Assembly (NCBI GenBank): GCA_003520455.1
Contig: DOUV01000688.1
Span: forward strand, 1-7,132
Source: Chloroflexota bacterium
GTDB taxonomy: Bacteria; Chloroflexota; Anaerolineae; Ardenticatenales; Ardenticatenaceae
DNA: 7,132 nt
Direction of reading: 5' to 3'
The position numbers were made by a program, and so were the translations under genes. The notes below the pieces were generated by a model, which saw only the letters and a program-made list of their open reading frames with translations, was not told the DNA's origin and did no database searches. Every line of letters starts with the position of its first letter. Position 1 is the stretch's first letter. Below are positions 1 to 6,485 of the stretch, one piece after another.

Positions 1-1
1 G

Positions 2-2680
2 AGCCTGGACGAGCGCGTGACGGCGCGTGGGATGGCGGTGCAGCCGGCACGGTCCCTGGTCCTGGCCCCAGTTGAAGGCATGCGCGGCGCGCCCGGCGCG
101 GCCCAGACTCGCTATCTGGCCCGCTTGCTCGACGGTATTCCCGTAGTCCCCGGCGACCGCGTGCGGGTCAATCTCTTCGGGACGCGCGCTCAGAACTTTA
201 CCGTGGTCGAGACGACGCCTGCCGGCCCGGTGCTCATCGGCCCGTCCACGACGATCCGCCTTGCCAGCGAGGGGGCCGGGCGCGAGCGAGGCACCATCAC
301 CTACGAGGACATCGGCGGGCTGCGGCGGGAGATCCGGCGGATCCGGGAGATGATCGAGCTCCCCCTGCGCTATCCCGAGGTCTTCGAGCGGCTGGGCATC
401 GACCCGCCCAAAGGAGTGCTCCTCCACGGCCCGCCCGGCACCGGCAAGACGCTCATCGCTCGAGCGGTGGCCCACGAGACCAGCGCCCACTTCCTGCATG
501 TGAATGGGCCGGAGATTATGTGCGTGGGCGGTAATACAACGATATTCACTACTCTTCATGGTCTTGTGGAAGCTGAGGATCTCTTCAATAGTGCCCGGGG
601 CGAGATTGTGCGCGATGATCAGATCAAGATCATTGAGCTTGAAAAGCCGATTGGCACCTACGCATTCTCAGAGAATCGCGTGCAGGGAGCAGCTATTACT
701 CACGTTGTAAAACTTACCGCACCGGCATACAAAGTGACGTTGGGTGACGGAAACGAGATTGTATGTTCACATAATCAACCATTCTTGATTCGTGAGAATG
801 GAAATTATACCTGGAAACCATTGAAAGAACTTTGTGGTGGAATGTTCGTTGCTCGTGTCAATGGACTTCCGTTGCCTGATGCGACCGTGAAGCTCGAAAG
901 TCCTGAACTTATCGAGAGGGCTGGCAGACTGGCACCTATCAGCCGAAATGGGTCGCGTGGTCATGGGATCAAGCTGCCGAACGAGACATCCGCCACCGGG
1001 GAACAACGAATGCGGTTGGAAGAAACGGAGCGGAGCAACCGAGAGCATAGCTGCGTTCCTACCGCACCTTTATTGGAAGCTCTTGAGCGAGGTTTGTTCA
1101 CTGAACATACTCTGACCGAATCAGATGATGTTGTACCACTGGACGGTGCTTTGACCCAGACCGCTGAAGTAGAATGCATGCAATTGATGCGTGATGATAT
1201 TGCGTGGGAGCAGGTTGTTGACATCACGCCTCTGGGAGTGCAAGCGCTGTATGACTTTACAGTCGATAAGGATAGCTTTGTTGCGGCTCCATATTTCTTG
1301 CTCCACAACAGCAAATACTATGGAGAAGCCGAGGGCAATTTGAGGGGGGTCTTCGATGAGGCAAAGAAGCGCGCGCCGGCGATCATCTTTATCGACGAGC
1401 TCGACGCCATCGCACCCAAGCGGGAGGAGATGAGCGGCGAGAAGCAGGTGGAACGCCGGGTGGTGGCCCAGCTTCTGGCCTTGATGGACGGGCTCGAGTC
1501 GCGGGGCAACATCATCGTTATCGCCGCCACCAACATCCCCAACACGTTGGACCCGGCGCTGCGCCGCCCCGGCCGGTTCGACCGGGAGATCACCATCGGC
1601 GTTCCGGACCGGGAGGGGCGGCGAGAGATTCTGGAGGTCCACACCCGGGGGATGCCCCTGGCGGAGGATGTCGACCTGGACCGGCTGGCTGGCGTGACCC
1701 ACGGCTTCGTCGGCGCGGACCTCGAGGCGCTAAGCCGGGAAGCGGCGATGAGCGCCCTGCGCAGCCTGATGCCCGACATTGATTTCGCCCAGGCTCAGAT
1801 CCCTTACGAGAAGCTCATGGCCCTGGACGTCACGATGGACGACTTTCTAGAGGCCATGGGTGAGGTGGAGCCCTCGGCCATCCGGGAGGTCTTCACCGAG
1901 GTGCCGGATGTCGGTTGGGACGACGTCGGCGGGCTGGAGGAAGTCAAGCGGATGCTCGTCGAGGCGGCGGAATGGCCCTTGCGCCACGGCCCGCTCTTCG
2001 AGCGCGCGGGGATCCGTCCTTCCAAAGGCATCCTGCTCTATGGTCCCCCGGGCACCGGCAAGACCCTGCTGGCGAAAGCCCTGGCGCGGGAGAGCGAGGC
2101 CAATTTCATCTCCGTGAAGGGCCCGCAACTGCTGAGCATGTGGATTGGCGAGTCGGAGCGCGGGGTACGGGAGGTGTTCCGGAAAGCTCGCCAGGCAGCG
2201 CCCTGCATCGTCTTCTTCGACGAAATCGATGCAGTGGCGCCACAGCGCGGCGGTGGGGGCGACAACCAGGTCACCGAGCGGGTGGTCAGCCAGCTTCTCA
2301 CCGAACTGGATGGCATCGAAGATCTCAAGGGGGTCGTGGTGCTGGCGGCCACCAACCGGATGGACCGGGTCGATCCGGCCCTGCTGCGGCCGGGCCGCTT
2401 CGATTTCCTGGTCGAACTGCCAGCGCCTGACCGCGATGCCCGCCTGGCAATCCTGCGCGTTCATACGCGCCGCATGCCTCTGGCCGACGATGTGGACCTC
2501 GAGGCCCTGGCGACTGCGAGCGAGGGCTTTGTCGGGGCCGATCTGGAGGGGCTCTGTCGTCGGGCCGCGCTCCTCGCGATCCGCGAGTTCCTGGGCCATG
2601 CGCCGTTAGAGGAGGCCGAGGCCGCCCTGAACGTATGCCGGCGGCACTTTGAAACCGCGTTCGAAGAGACGTACAGGTAG
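2..2680 (+). CDS. CDC48/p97/VAT-like tandem AAA+ ATPase, 5' partial, interrupted by an intein
   Basis: The reading frame is open from the window edge, so the true start lies upstream. The GTG at 17 is internal. What remains is the second half of the double-psi-barrel/beta-clam N domain (about 95 residues), ring D1 and ring D2. D1 has Walker A GPPGTGKT (428-451), Walker B IIFIDE (DE at 1394-1399) and the arginine-finger stretch [12 protein letters not shown]2 repeats these: GPPGTGKT (2042-2065), IVFFDE (DE at 2219-2224) and LLRPGRFDF. Without the intein about 629 residues are visible; archaeal VAT-type proteins are usually about 730-750, so roughly 100 N-terminal residues are missing. Family members are hexameric unfoldases that thread substrates through a central pore using ATP. 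The D1 pore loop (KYYGE) directly follows the intein. Both rings keep their catalytic residues, so the spliced enzyme should be active. The stop codon overlaps the ribosome site of the next, gas-vesicle gene, so a role in vesicle protein assembly or turnover is a reasonable inference. The family is certain; the substrate is unknown. Confidence 0.95.
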   Translation, partial: SLDERVTARGMAVQPARSLVLAPVEGMRGAPGAAQTRYLARLLDGIPVVPGDRVRVNLFGTRAQNFTVVETTPAGPVLIGPSTTIRLASEGAGRERGTITYEDIGGLRREIRRIREMIELPLRYPEVFERLGIDPPKGVLLHGPPGTGKTLIARAVAHETSAHFLHVNGPEIMCVGGNTTIFTTLHGLVEAEDLFNSARGEIVRDDQIKIIELEKPIGTYAFSENRVQGAAITHVVKLTAPAYKVTLGDGNEIVCSHNQPFLIRENGNYTWKPLKELCGGMFVARVNGLPLPDATVKLESPELIERAGRLAPISRNGSRGHGIKLPNETSATGEQRMRLEETERSNREHSCVPTAPLLEALERGLFTEHTLTESDDVVPLDGALTQTAEVECMQLMRDDIAWEQVVDITPLGVQALYDFTVDKDSFVAAPYFLLHNSKYYGEAEGNLRGVFDEAKKRAPAIIFIDELDAIAPKREEMSGEKQVERRVVAQLLALMDGLESRGNIIVIAATNIPNTLDPALRRPGRFDREITIGVPDREGRREILEVHTRGMPLAEDVDLDRLAGVTHGFVGADLEALSREAAMSALRSLMPDIDFAQAQIPYEKLMALDVTMDDFLEAMGEVEPSAIREVFTEVPDVGWDDVGGLEEVKRMLVEAAEWPLRHGPLFERAGIRPSKGILLYGPPGTGKTLLAKALARESEANFISVKGPQLLSMWIGESERGVREVFRKARQAAPCIVFFDEIDAVAPQRGGGGDNQVTERVVSQLLTELDGIEDLKGVVVLAATNRMDRVDPALLRPGRFDFLVELPAPDRDARLAILRVHTRRMPLADDVDLEALATASEGFVGADLEGLCRRAALLAIREFLGHAPLEEAEAALNVCRRHFETAFEETYR
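521..1309 (+). mobile_element. In-frame intein (263 aa) in the D1 pore loop of the CDC48-like ATPase
   Basis: The host motif GPEIM-SKYYGE is split between M and S by 263 in-frame residues. They begin with Cys (521-523), end with His-Asn (1304-1309) and are followed by Ser as the +1 nucleophile (1310-1312): the canonical splice junctions. Block A is [10 protein letters not shown] block-B-like strand is [16 protein letters not shown], where the usual TxxH reads SxxQ. Block F is ALYDFTV...FLLHN. The roughly 100 residues in the middle show no LAGLIDADG or HNH motif, so the homing endonuclease looks absent or decayed. Base composition falls sharply: 60-base lines counted by hand inside give 48, 45 and 37% GC, against 63 and 78% in the host just downstream. 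That points to acquisition from elsewhere. Splicing would restore D1; the unspliced protein would have no working D1 ring. The element's identity is certain; splicing activity is inferred. Confidence 0.95.
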
Positions 2681-2683
2681 GAG
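2679..2683 (+). promoter_or_regulatory. Ribosome binding site of the GvpF/L-J gene, overlapping the ATPase stop codon
   Basis: AGGAG lies four bases before the ATG at 2688. It shares bases with the TAG stop of the ATPase (2678-2680), so translation of the two genes is probably coupled. It supports the start at 2688 rather than the in-frame ATG at 2649, which lies inside the ATPase gene. Confidence 0.8.
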
Positions 2684-2687
2684 TAAC

Positions 2688-3791
2688 ATGGCTGCAACCT
2701 ATATCTACGCCGTTATCCCGGGCGGAGTCGCGGGAATCTTTGATGTGGCCGGGGTGGACGATGGGGACGGTGATGTTTACGCCGTTCCATACCACGATCT
2801 TGCTGCGGTCGTGAGCTCCAGCCCGTTGCCGGATTATCGCGGGCTGAGGCGGGAGGACGCGGTCCGCTACCTGGTGGCCCACCAGCGCGTGATCGAGGCG
2901 GTCATGCAGGCGTTCCCGGTGCTGCCTGTGAAGTTCGGCACGGTGCTCCCGAACGAGACCAGGGTGCGCCACCTTCTGGCTCAGGGTGAGGCCCTCTTCC
3001 GAACCACCCTGGAGCAGTTCGCCGGCCAGATGCAGATGGAGGTGGTGGTTCTCTGGGACCTCTCGGAGATATTTCAGGAGATCGGCCGGGAGGAAGCCAT
3101 CATTCAGCTCAAAGCCCAGGTCGCCGCCCGGCCGGTGGAAGAAACGCCGGCTGAGCGCGTCGCCATCGGCCAGATAGTCAAAGCCTCTCTCGATCGGCGC
3201 CGCGCCGCCCTGTGCCAGCGCCTGCTTCCGCCCCTACAGGAGGTCGCCCTGGACCTGGTGGTCAACCCGCTCATGGACGAGAGCATGGTGGCCAACGTGG
3301 CACTGTTGGTGGACGAAGCGGGCGGCCGGCTGCTGGACGAGCAGCTCGCCATGTTGGACGAGCGGTTCGAGGGGCGGCTGCACTTCCGGTGCGTGGGTCC
3401 CCTCCCACCGAATAGTTTCGCGACCGTCGAGGTGCAAGGCTTCTCCTTCGAGTCGGTGAATGAAGCCCGGTATCGCCTCGGTTTGGGGGAGACAAGTAGT
3501 CTGGGCGAGATCAAAAAAAACTATCACCGGCTGGCCGCTCAGCTCCATCCCGACCATAACCCTCAGGACCCAGAGGCAGAGGCACGCATGGCTGAGCTGA
3601 CGTGGGCCTACCGCCACCTCATCGCCTACGGCGAGACTCAGGCGGTGCTCGTGCCCGACGAACAAGGCTGCGGTGAGGCACAGGGACTCTTCCAGGGCAC
3701 TCCGGCCCGGGAGCCAGTTTGTTCATTCACCTGTGAGGCCGTCGAGCAGGCCTTGCTGATCGCAATCCGGCGGCAGGAGATCCTGGCATAG
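2688..3791 (+). CDS. Gas vesicle protein GvpF/GvpL with a C-terminal J (DnaJ) domain
   Basis: 367 residues. Residues 1 to about 255 are a GvpF/GvpL domain: the start ATYIYAVI is the usual opening strand, VLPVKFGT (78-85) is the family's central motif, and GPLPPNSFATVE closes the domain. GvpF/L proteins are accessory factors of gas-vesicle assembly; GvpF of other organisms contacts the shell protein GvpA. Residues about 260-315 form a J domain. It has a basic helix II (KKNYHRLAAQ), the diagnostic HPD loop at 287-289 followed by HNPQDP, and a third helix with WAYRHL. J domains bind DnaK-type Hsp70 and stimulate its ATPase. A tail of about 50 residues with no recognised domain follows. The gene starts seven bases after the CDC48-like gene. 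I infer that the protein brings Hsp70 to nascent vesicle proteins. An A8 run (3513-3520) lies in helix II of the J domain. Both domains are clear; gvpF fits its place before gvpL, but F and L cannot be told apart safely. Confidence 0.93.
   Translation: MAATYIYAVIPGGVAGIFDVAGVDDGDGDVYAVPYHDLAAVVSSSPLPDYRGLRREDAVRYLVAHQRVIEAVMQAFPVLPVKFGTVLPNETRVRHLLAQGEALFRTTLEQFAGQMQMEVVVLWDLSEIFQEIGREEAIIQLKAQVAARPVEETPAERVAIGQIVKASLDRRRAALCQRLLPPLQEVALDLVVNPLMDESMVANVALLVDEAGGRLLDEQLAMLDERFEGRLHFRCVGPLPPNSFATVEVQGFSFESVNEARYRLGLGETSSLGEIKKNYHRLAAQLHPDHNPQDPEAEARMAELTWAYRHLIAYGETQAVLVPDEQGCGEAQGLFQGTPAREPVCSFTCEAVEQALLIAIRRQEILA
3513..3520 (+). other. A8 run inside the J-domain coding region, possible slippage site
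   Basis: Eight A in a row encode Lys-Lys and start the next Asn codon, in a gene otherwise rich in G and C. Slippage into the -1 frame would meet a TAA stop at 3557-3559, before the Asp of HPD is fully placed in frame, and give a GvpF/L without a working J domain. Plain coding use of AAA is the simpler explanation. Confidence 0.3.
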
Positions 3792-3796
3792 AACAC

Positions 3797-3805
3797 AAGG
3801 GAGGG
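3797..3805 (+). promoter_or_regulatory. Ribosome binding site fixing the GTG start of the second GvpF/L gene
   Basis: AAGGGAGGG in the 20-base gap after the previous stop contains GGAGG (3800-3804), seven bases before GTG at 3812. There is no ATG nearby in frame, so this site decides the start. Confidence 0.75.
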
Positions 3806-3811
3806 TTACCG

Positions 3812-4663
3812 GTGGAGGTTCTCCCCGTTGAGAACGGCCGCGAAGTCGCTTACTACGTCTATGCCGTCGCCCGTACGCGGGGCCACTGGGAGCCTGGTGC
3901 CCCGCCGGACCAGGCGATTCTTCCGCAAGCCCCGATCTACACCCTGGCTTACCAGGACCTCGTGGCGCTCGTCAGTCCCGTCCCGGTAGCCGAGTTCGGC
4001 CCGCCTGCGCTGGAGGCTCACCTGGAGGATGCCGGCTGGACTCGGGATCGAGTTGTCGCTCATCAGACGGTGCTCGCAGCGCTCCTGACCGACTACACGC
4101 TGATCCCGTTCAAGTTCTGCACGCTCTACCGGAGCGAGGAGCGCGTGCAGGCGATGCTGGCCCGGCACTACGAGGCGCTGGAATGCAGCTTGCAGCGCCT
4201 GGCGGGGGCGACCGAGTGGGGGGTGAAACTCTACTATGACCGGAAGACGCTGACCGGGTGGCTCGCGTCTTCGGCTGAAGTCCTGCAACCGTTGCGGGAG
4301 ACGATCACGCGGGCGCCACAGGGGGCCGGCTATTTTCTGCGCAAGAAGCTGGCCCAGGCGGCCCAGGAGGCGGCCGAAGGGATGGTGGCCGGCTGGGTGC
4401 AGGAGAGCCACCAGCGCCTGGCTGATAGCGCTCGGGAAGCGGTTGTGAATCCGCTCCAGCCACCGCAGGTCCACGGGCGGGCAGATGAGATGGTGCTCAA
4501 CGGGGCCTACCTCGTGGATGACGAAGCCGAGGAGACCTTCCGGGCGGTCCTCGCGGAGTTGGCAGACGGCTCTGCTGCCCGGGGATTGCAGTACGAGCTC
4601 ACCGGCCCCTGGCCGCCCTACAACTTTGCCGACCTCGATCTGCAGGAGATCCCCGATGAGTGA
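3812..4663 (+). CDS. gvpL: Gas vesicle protein GvpL/GvpF (second copy, gvpL position)
   Basis: 283 residues from a GTG start supported by a strong ribosome site. The protein has the usual GvpF/L layout: opening strand YYVYAVA, the motif LIPFKFCT at 97-104 (normally VLPVxFGT), a long helical middle with GYFLRKKLAQAAQEAAE, and the closing GPWPPYNFADL. No extra domain is fused, unlike the copy upstream. GvpL acts with other minor Gvp proteins in early vesicle assembly. It is followed at once by the gvpS-like gene and, one gene later, by gvpK, and the L-S-K order of Bacillus and Streptomyces clusters supports the name gvpL over gvpF. The end overlaps the next start by eight bases. The Cys in place of Gly in the central motif is unusual. 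Confidence 0.92.
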   Translation: MEVLPVENGREVAYYVYAVARTRGHWEPGAPPDQAILPQAPIYTLAYQDLVALVSPVPVAEFGPPALEAHLEDAGWTRDRVVAHQTVLAALLTDYTLIPFKFCTLYRSEERVQAMLARHYEALECSLQRLAGATEWGVKLYYDRKTLTGWLASSAEVLQPLRETITRAPQGAGYFLRKKLAQAAQEAAEGMVAGWVQESHQRLADSAREAVVNPLQPPQVHGRADEMVLNGAYLVDDEAEETFRAVLAELADGSAARGLQYELTGPWPPYNFADLDLQEIPDE

Positions 4664-4886
4664 TTTCCGATGGAATGACCGGGATATCACCCTGCTGGAA
4701 CTGCTGGACCGGGCCCTGGACAAAGGGGTGATTCTCTGGGGAGACATCACGATCTCCGTGGCCGATGTGGAACTGATCTACCTGGGTCTCAAGGTGCTGC
4801 TCACCTCGGTCGAGACAGCCCAGCGGATGCGCATGGGTGCGGCTGGCGCGCCGGTCCCGCTGCCGGATGCCTCGGCGCGCCATTGA
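4656..4886 (+). CDS. gvpS: Small gas vesicle protein of the GvpA superfamily, best match GvpS
   Basis: 76 residues. Nearly the whole protein is the conserved GvpA/J/M/S fold: helix ITLLELLDRAL, the DKGV turn (22-25), strand WGDITISVADVELI and helix LGLKVLLTSVETA. The shell protein GvpA has a different middle (VxxWxRVSLVGIE), so this is a minor paralogue. VELIYLGLKVLLTSVET resembles what I recall of Bacillus GvpS, and the position between gvpL and gvpK fits. GvpJ or GvpM are the alternatives. Minor paralogues are thought to help nucleate the vesicle or shape its tips. The start is backed by AGGAG at 4644-4648, seven bases upstream, and it overlaps the end of gvpL by eight bases. The last 15 or so residues (GAAGAPVPLPDASARH) are a short low-complexity tail. 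Confidence 0.88.
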   Translation: MSDFRWNDRDITLLELLDRALDKGVILWGDITISVADVELIYLGLKVLLTSVETAQRMRMGAAGAPVPLPDASARH

Positions 4887-4908
4887 GAACGGTGTGCGGG
4901 GAAAGCGC

Positions 4909-5628
4909 ATGTATCTCTACGCCATTACCGACCGGCCTGAGGCGCCTGTACCTGAGAGAGTCGGTTTGAGTCGGGCTTCACTCCTCAGCCTGGCGTACTT
5001 GAACATTGCTGCCGTCGTCGATCCGCTCGTCACAATGGAGGTGGCGCCGACCGAGGCCAACCTCTGGGAGCATGAGGCCGTGGTGGAGGCTCTGATGGAA
5101 GACCGGACGGTGCTGCCCGTCCGCTTCGGCACCGCGCTGGCGGACGAGGCCGCGGTTCAGGCGGCCCTGGCCGCCCGCTACGCCAACCTGGTGGCGAACC
5201 TGGAACGAGTGCGCGGCCGGGTTGAAGTGGGCCTGCGGGTGCTCTGGGGTGACGACCCGCCGCCAGCGACCAGTGACACTCAGGGGCGGGCGAGATCTGG
5301 CGGTCGCGCTTACCTCCTGGCCCGGCTGGAGAAGGAGCGCCTGGCGCGTGCCAGACGCCAGCGGGCGGAGGCGCTGGCCGCAGCGCTTTACGGCACTCTG
5401 GCCGGAGTAGCGGTGGAGAGTACTCAGCAGGTGTTGATCACGCCGCGCCTGTTATTGACGGCCAGCTTTCTGGTGGAGCGAGACCAGGTGGCGACATTTC
5501 GGCGCGAGGCGGAAGCGCTCAGCGCAGTCTATCCGGCGTTACAGTTCCTCTGCACGGGTCCCTGGCCCGCCTACAGTTTCGTGACAACAGCCGGACTTGA
5601 CGTGGACCTGGAGGGAGCGACAGGATGA
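4909..5628 (+). CDS. Gas vesicle protein GvpF/GvpL (third copy)
   Basis: 239 residues. The ATG at 4909 is chosen because MYLYAIT is the standard first strand of the family and a purine-rich GGGGAAAG lies just upstream; the in-frame ATG at 4837 is inside the preceding gene. The central motif VLPVRFGT is at 68-75, the helical arm with [18 protein letters not shown] is in the middle, and [10 protein letters not shown] closes the domain. It is the most compact of the three copies and has no fusion. It lies 22 bases after gvpS and ends in an ATGA overlap with gvpK. Another F/L gene between S and K is an addition to the usual L-S-K order. It may be a specialised duplicate that forms mixed complexes with the other two. 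GvpF is equally possible as a name, so no symbol is given. Confidence 0.92.
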   Translation: MYLYAITDRPEAPVPERVGLSRASLLSLAYLNIAAVVDPLVTMEVAPTEANLWEHEAVVEALMEDRTVLPVRFGTALADEAAVQAALAARYANLVANLERVRGRVEVGLRVLWGDDPPPATSDTQGRARSGGRAYLLARLEKERLARARRQRAEALAAALYGTLAGVAVESTQQVLITPRLLLTASFLVERDQVATFRREAEALSAVYPALQFLCTGPWPAYSFVTTAGLDVDLEGATG

Positions 5629-5996
5629 TCGTGCGTGACCCAGAGCCCGGAGTGACGGAAAAACTGCTGTATGATCCGGGCAACCTGGAGGAGTTCGCCA
5701 CTGAGATGGAACGGGCCGGCAACAGTCTGCCCCGCCGGATTAACGCCGATCCGCGAGAGGTCGAACGCGGGTTGTCTAAGTTGGTCCTCACGCTCATCGA
5801 GCTTCTCCGCCAGCTCTTGGAGCGCCAGGCCATCCGGCGAATGGAGGCGGGGTCGCTCAGCGACGCGGAGATCGAGCGCCTGGGTCAGACTTTCATGAAG
5901 CTGGAGGGGCGGATGGAGGAACTCAAAGAGATCTTCGGTCTCAAAGACGAGGATCTCAACCTGAACCTGGGTCCGCTGGGGGACTTGCTCCCGTAG
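5625..5996 (+). CDS. gvpK: Gas vesicle protein GvpK
   Basis: 123 residues, typical for GvpK. The conserved core runs from RRINADP (37-43) through [20 protein letters not shown] and [11 protein letters not shown] to LTLMKLE-type helix [13 protein letters not shown], ending with [16 protein letters not shown]. This is the well-known GvpK pattern, mostly alpha-helical. GvpK is a minor accessory protein needed for vesicle formation in several organisms; its exact job is unknown. The ATG overlaps the upstream stop as ATGA, and GGAGGGAG at 5610-5617 serves as ribosome site, so translation is coupled. It is the last gene of the operon; hairpins that look like a terminator follow. Confidence 0.95.
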   Translation: MIVRDPEPGVTEKLLYDPGNLEEFATEMERAGNSLPRRINADPREVERGLSKLVLTLIELLRQLLERQAIRRMEAGSLSDAEIERLGQTFMKLEGRMEELKEIFGLKDEDLNLNLGPLGDLLP

Positions 5997-6007
5997 TGCT
6001 CGCCCCG

Positions 6008-6031
6008 CGCGGCCAGGCATTGCTGGCCGCG
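6008..6031 (+). repeat. Hairpin just after gvpK
   Basis: A perfect 9-bp stem, CGCGGCCAG paired with CTGGCCGCG, has a six-base loop GCATTG. It starts 12 bases after the gvpK stop. It has no T tract, so it may protect the 3' end of the transcript or act as a pause rather than terminate. Confidence 0.6.
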
Positions 6032-6057
6032 GCCGATCTCGGTCTGCGGAAGGCACT

Positions 6058-6096
6058 GAGGAATGCCGCCCCCGTTCCCTGGGGCGGCATTCTTCG
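6058..6096 (+). terminator. Rho-independent-like terminator of the gvp operon
   Basis: A perfect 12-bp stem, GAATGCCGCCCC (6061-6072) with GGGGCGGCATTC (6081-6092), encloses an eight-base loop. Further pairs, including G-T, extend it outward to 6058/6095. The 3' side runs into TCTTCGTTGG, T-rich only in part. The strong stem and its place between convergent operons make it the best terminator candidate for the plus strand; the weak T tract lowers certainty. Confidence 0.75.
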
Positions 6097-6147
6097 TTGG
6101 CCGGCCACTCCCAGATTGTTCCACGCGAGAGCGCCGGTCAAGGCGTC

Positions 6148-6181
6148 AGACTTCCGAAGACTACCGAGACTTCGGAAGTCT
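6148..6181. repeat. Inverted repeat between the convergent operons
   Basis: AGACTTCCGAAG (6148-6159) and its exact complement CTTCGGAAGTCT (6170-6181) are separated by ten bases. It lies 37 bases beyond the stop of the minus-strand 81-residue gene and could end that transcript, although no T run follows on the minus strand. Each arm is itself nearly symmetric around TTCCGAA/TTCGGAA, so a protein-binding site is an alternative. Confidence 0.6.
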
Positions 6182-6218
6182 CCGATCACGCGCCCGGAGC
6201 GACTCCTTGACCGATGTC

Positions 6219-6464
6219 CTAATCCCGGAAGAATTCGACGACGTCGTCGCGGGTGCGATGGGTTCCGAGCACCTCGACGAAGGTGACGCGTGTCCAGGGG
6301 AAGAACAGGGTGACGGCTTCGCGGTCCACGTACTGAATCGCCTTTCCGTCTCGGCGGCGTGGGTTGGTGATGGTCAGAAACATGCTGTGCGGATCGGGCA
6401 ACTCCTCCATCTCGGCGATGAATGGATCTTCGTTGAGAATGTGGACGATGACGTTGTGTGCCAT
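6219..6464 (-). CDS. Unrecognised 81-residue protein
   Basis: I do not recognise a family. The protein has a compact globular look, with no signal peptide or membrane segment. An acidic first part (NEDPFIAEMEELPDP) is followed by alternating hydrophobic strands: SMFLTITNP, a basic turn RRRDGK, then AIQYVDREAVTLFFPW and TRVTFVEVL. The pattern suggests a small beta-barrel or sandwich; an Sm-like fold is a guess only. It ends with a charged helix TRDDVVEFFRD. The ATG at 6464 has AAGGGGA upstream on the minus strand. It is the last gene of the minus-strand operon, 21 bases after the FHA gene, so it probably works with the FHA/VWA proteins. Coding status is supported by spacing, the ribosome site and the protein-like composition; the overlapping plus-strand frame has no such support. 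Confidence 0.8.
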   Translation of the reverse strand: MAHNVIVHILNEDPFIAEMEELPDPHSMFLTITNPRRRDGKAIQYVDREAVTLFFPWTRVTFVEVLGTHRTRDDVVEFFRD

Positions 6465-6485
6465 ACGTTTCCCCTTGCGAGTCGA

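Noticed and set aside
17..19. GTG as the real start of the ATPase
   Set aside because: The frame is open upstream to the edge, no ribosome site precedes it, and half of the N domain would be missing.
521..1309. The low-GC insert as an IS element, or as ordinary host insert domain
   Set aside because: It has no transposase or terminal inverted repeats, stays in frame, and has Cys1, His-Asn and Ser+1 at its exact edges, which defines an intein.
1121..1702. Minus-strand open frame of 193 codons crossing the intein end
   Set aside because: It spans the intein/host boundary in antisense, which no real gene would be expected to do, and it matches no family I know.
1847..2599. Minus-strand open frame of 250 codons
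   Set aside because: It is the antisense shadow of the D2 ATPase ring; the plus strand holds intact Walker motifs.
3806..4750. Minus-strand open frame of 314 codons
   Set aside because: It is antisense to the clear gvpL gene, has no recognisable domain, and long antisense frames are common in GC-rich DNA.
4656..4886. The small protein as the main shell protein GvpA
   Set aside because: It lacks the very conserved GvpA middle and has GDITISVADVELIYL instead; its place between gvpL and gvpK fits GvpS.
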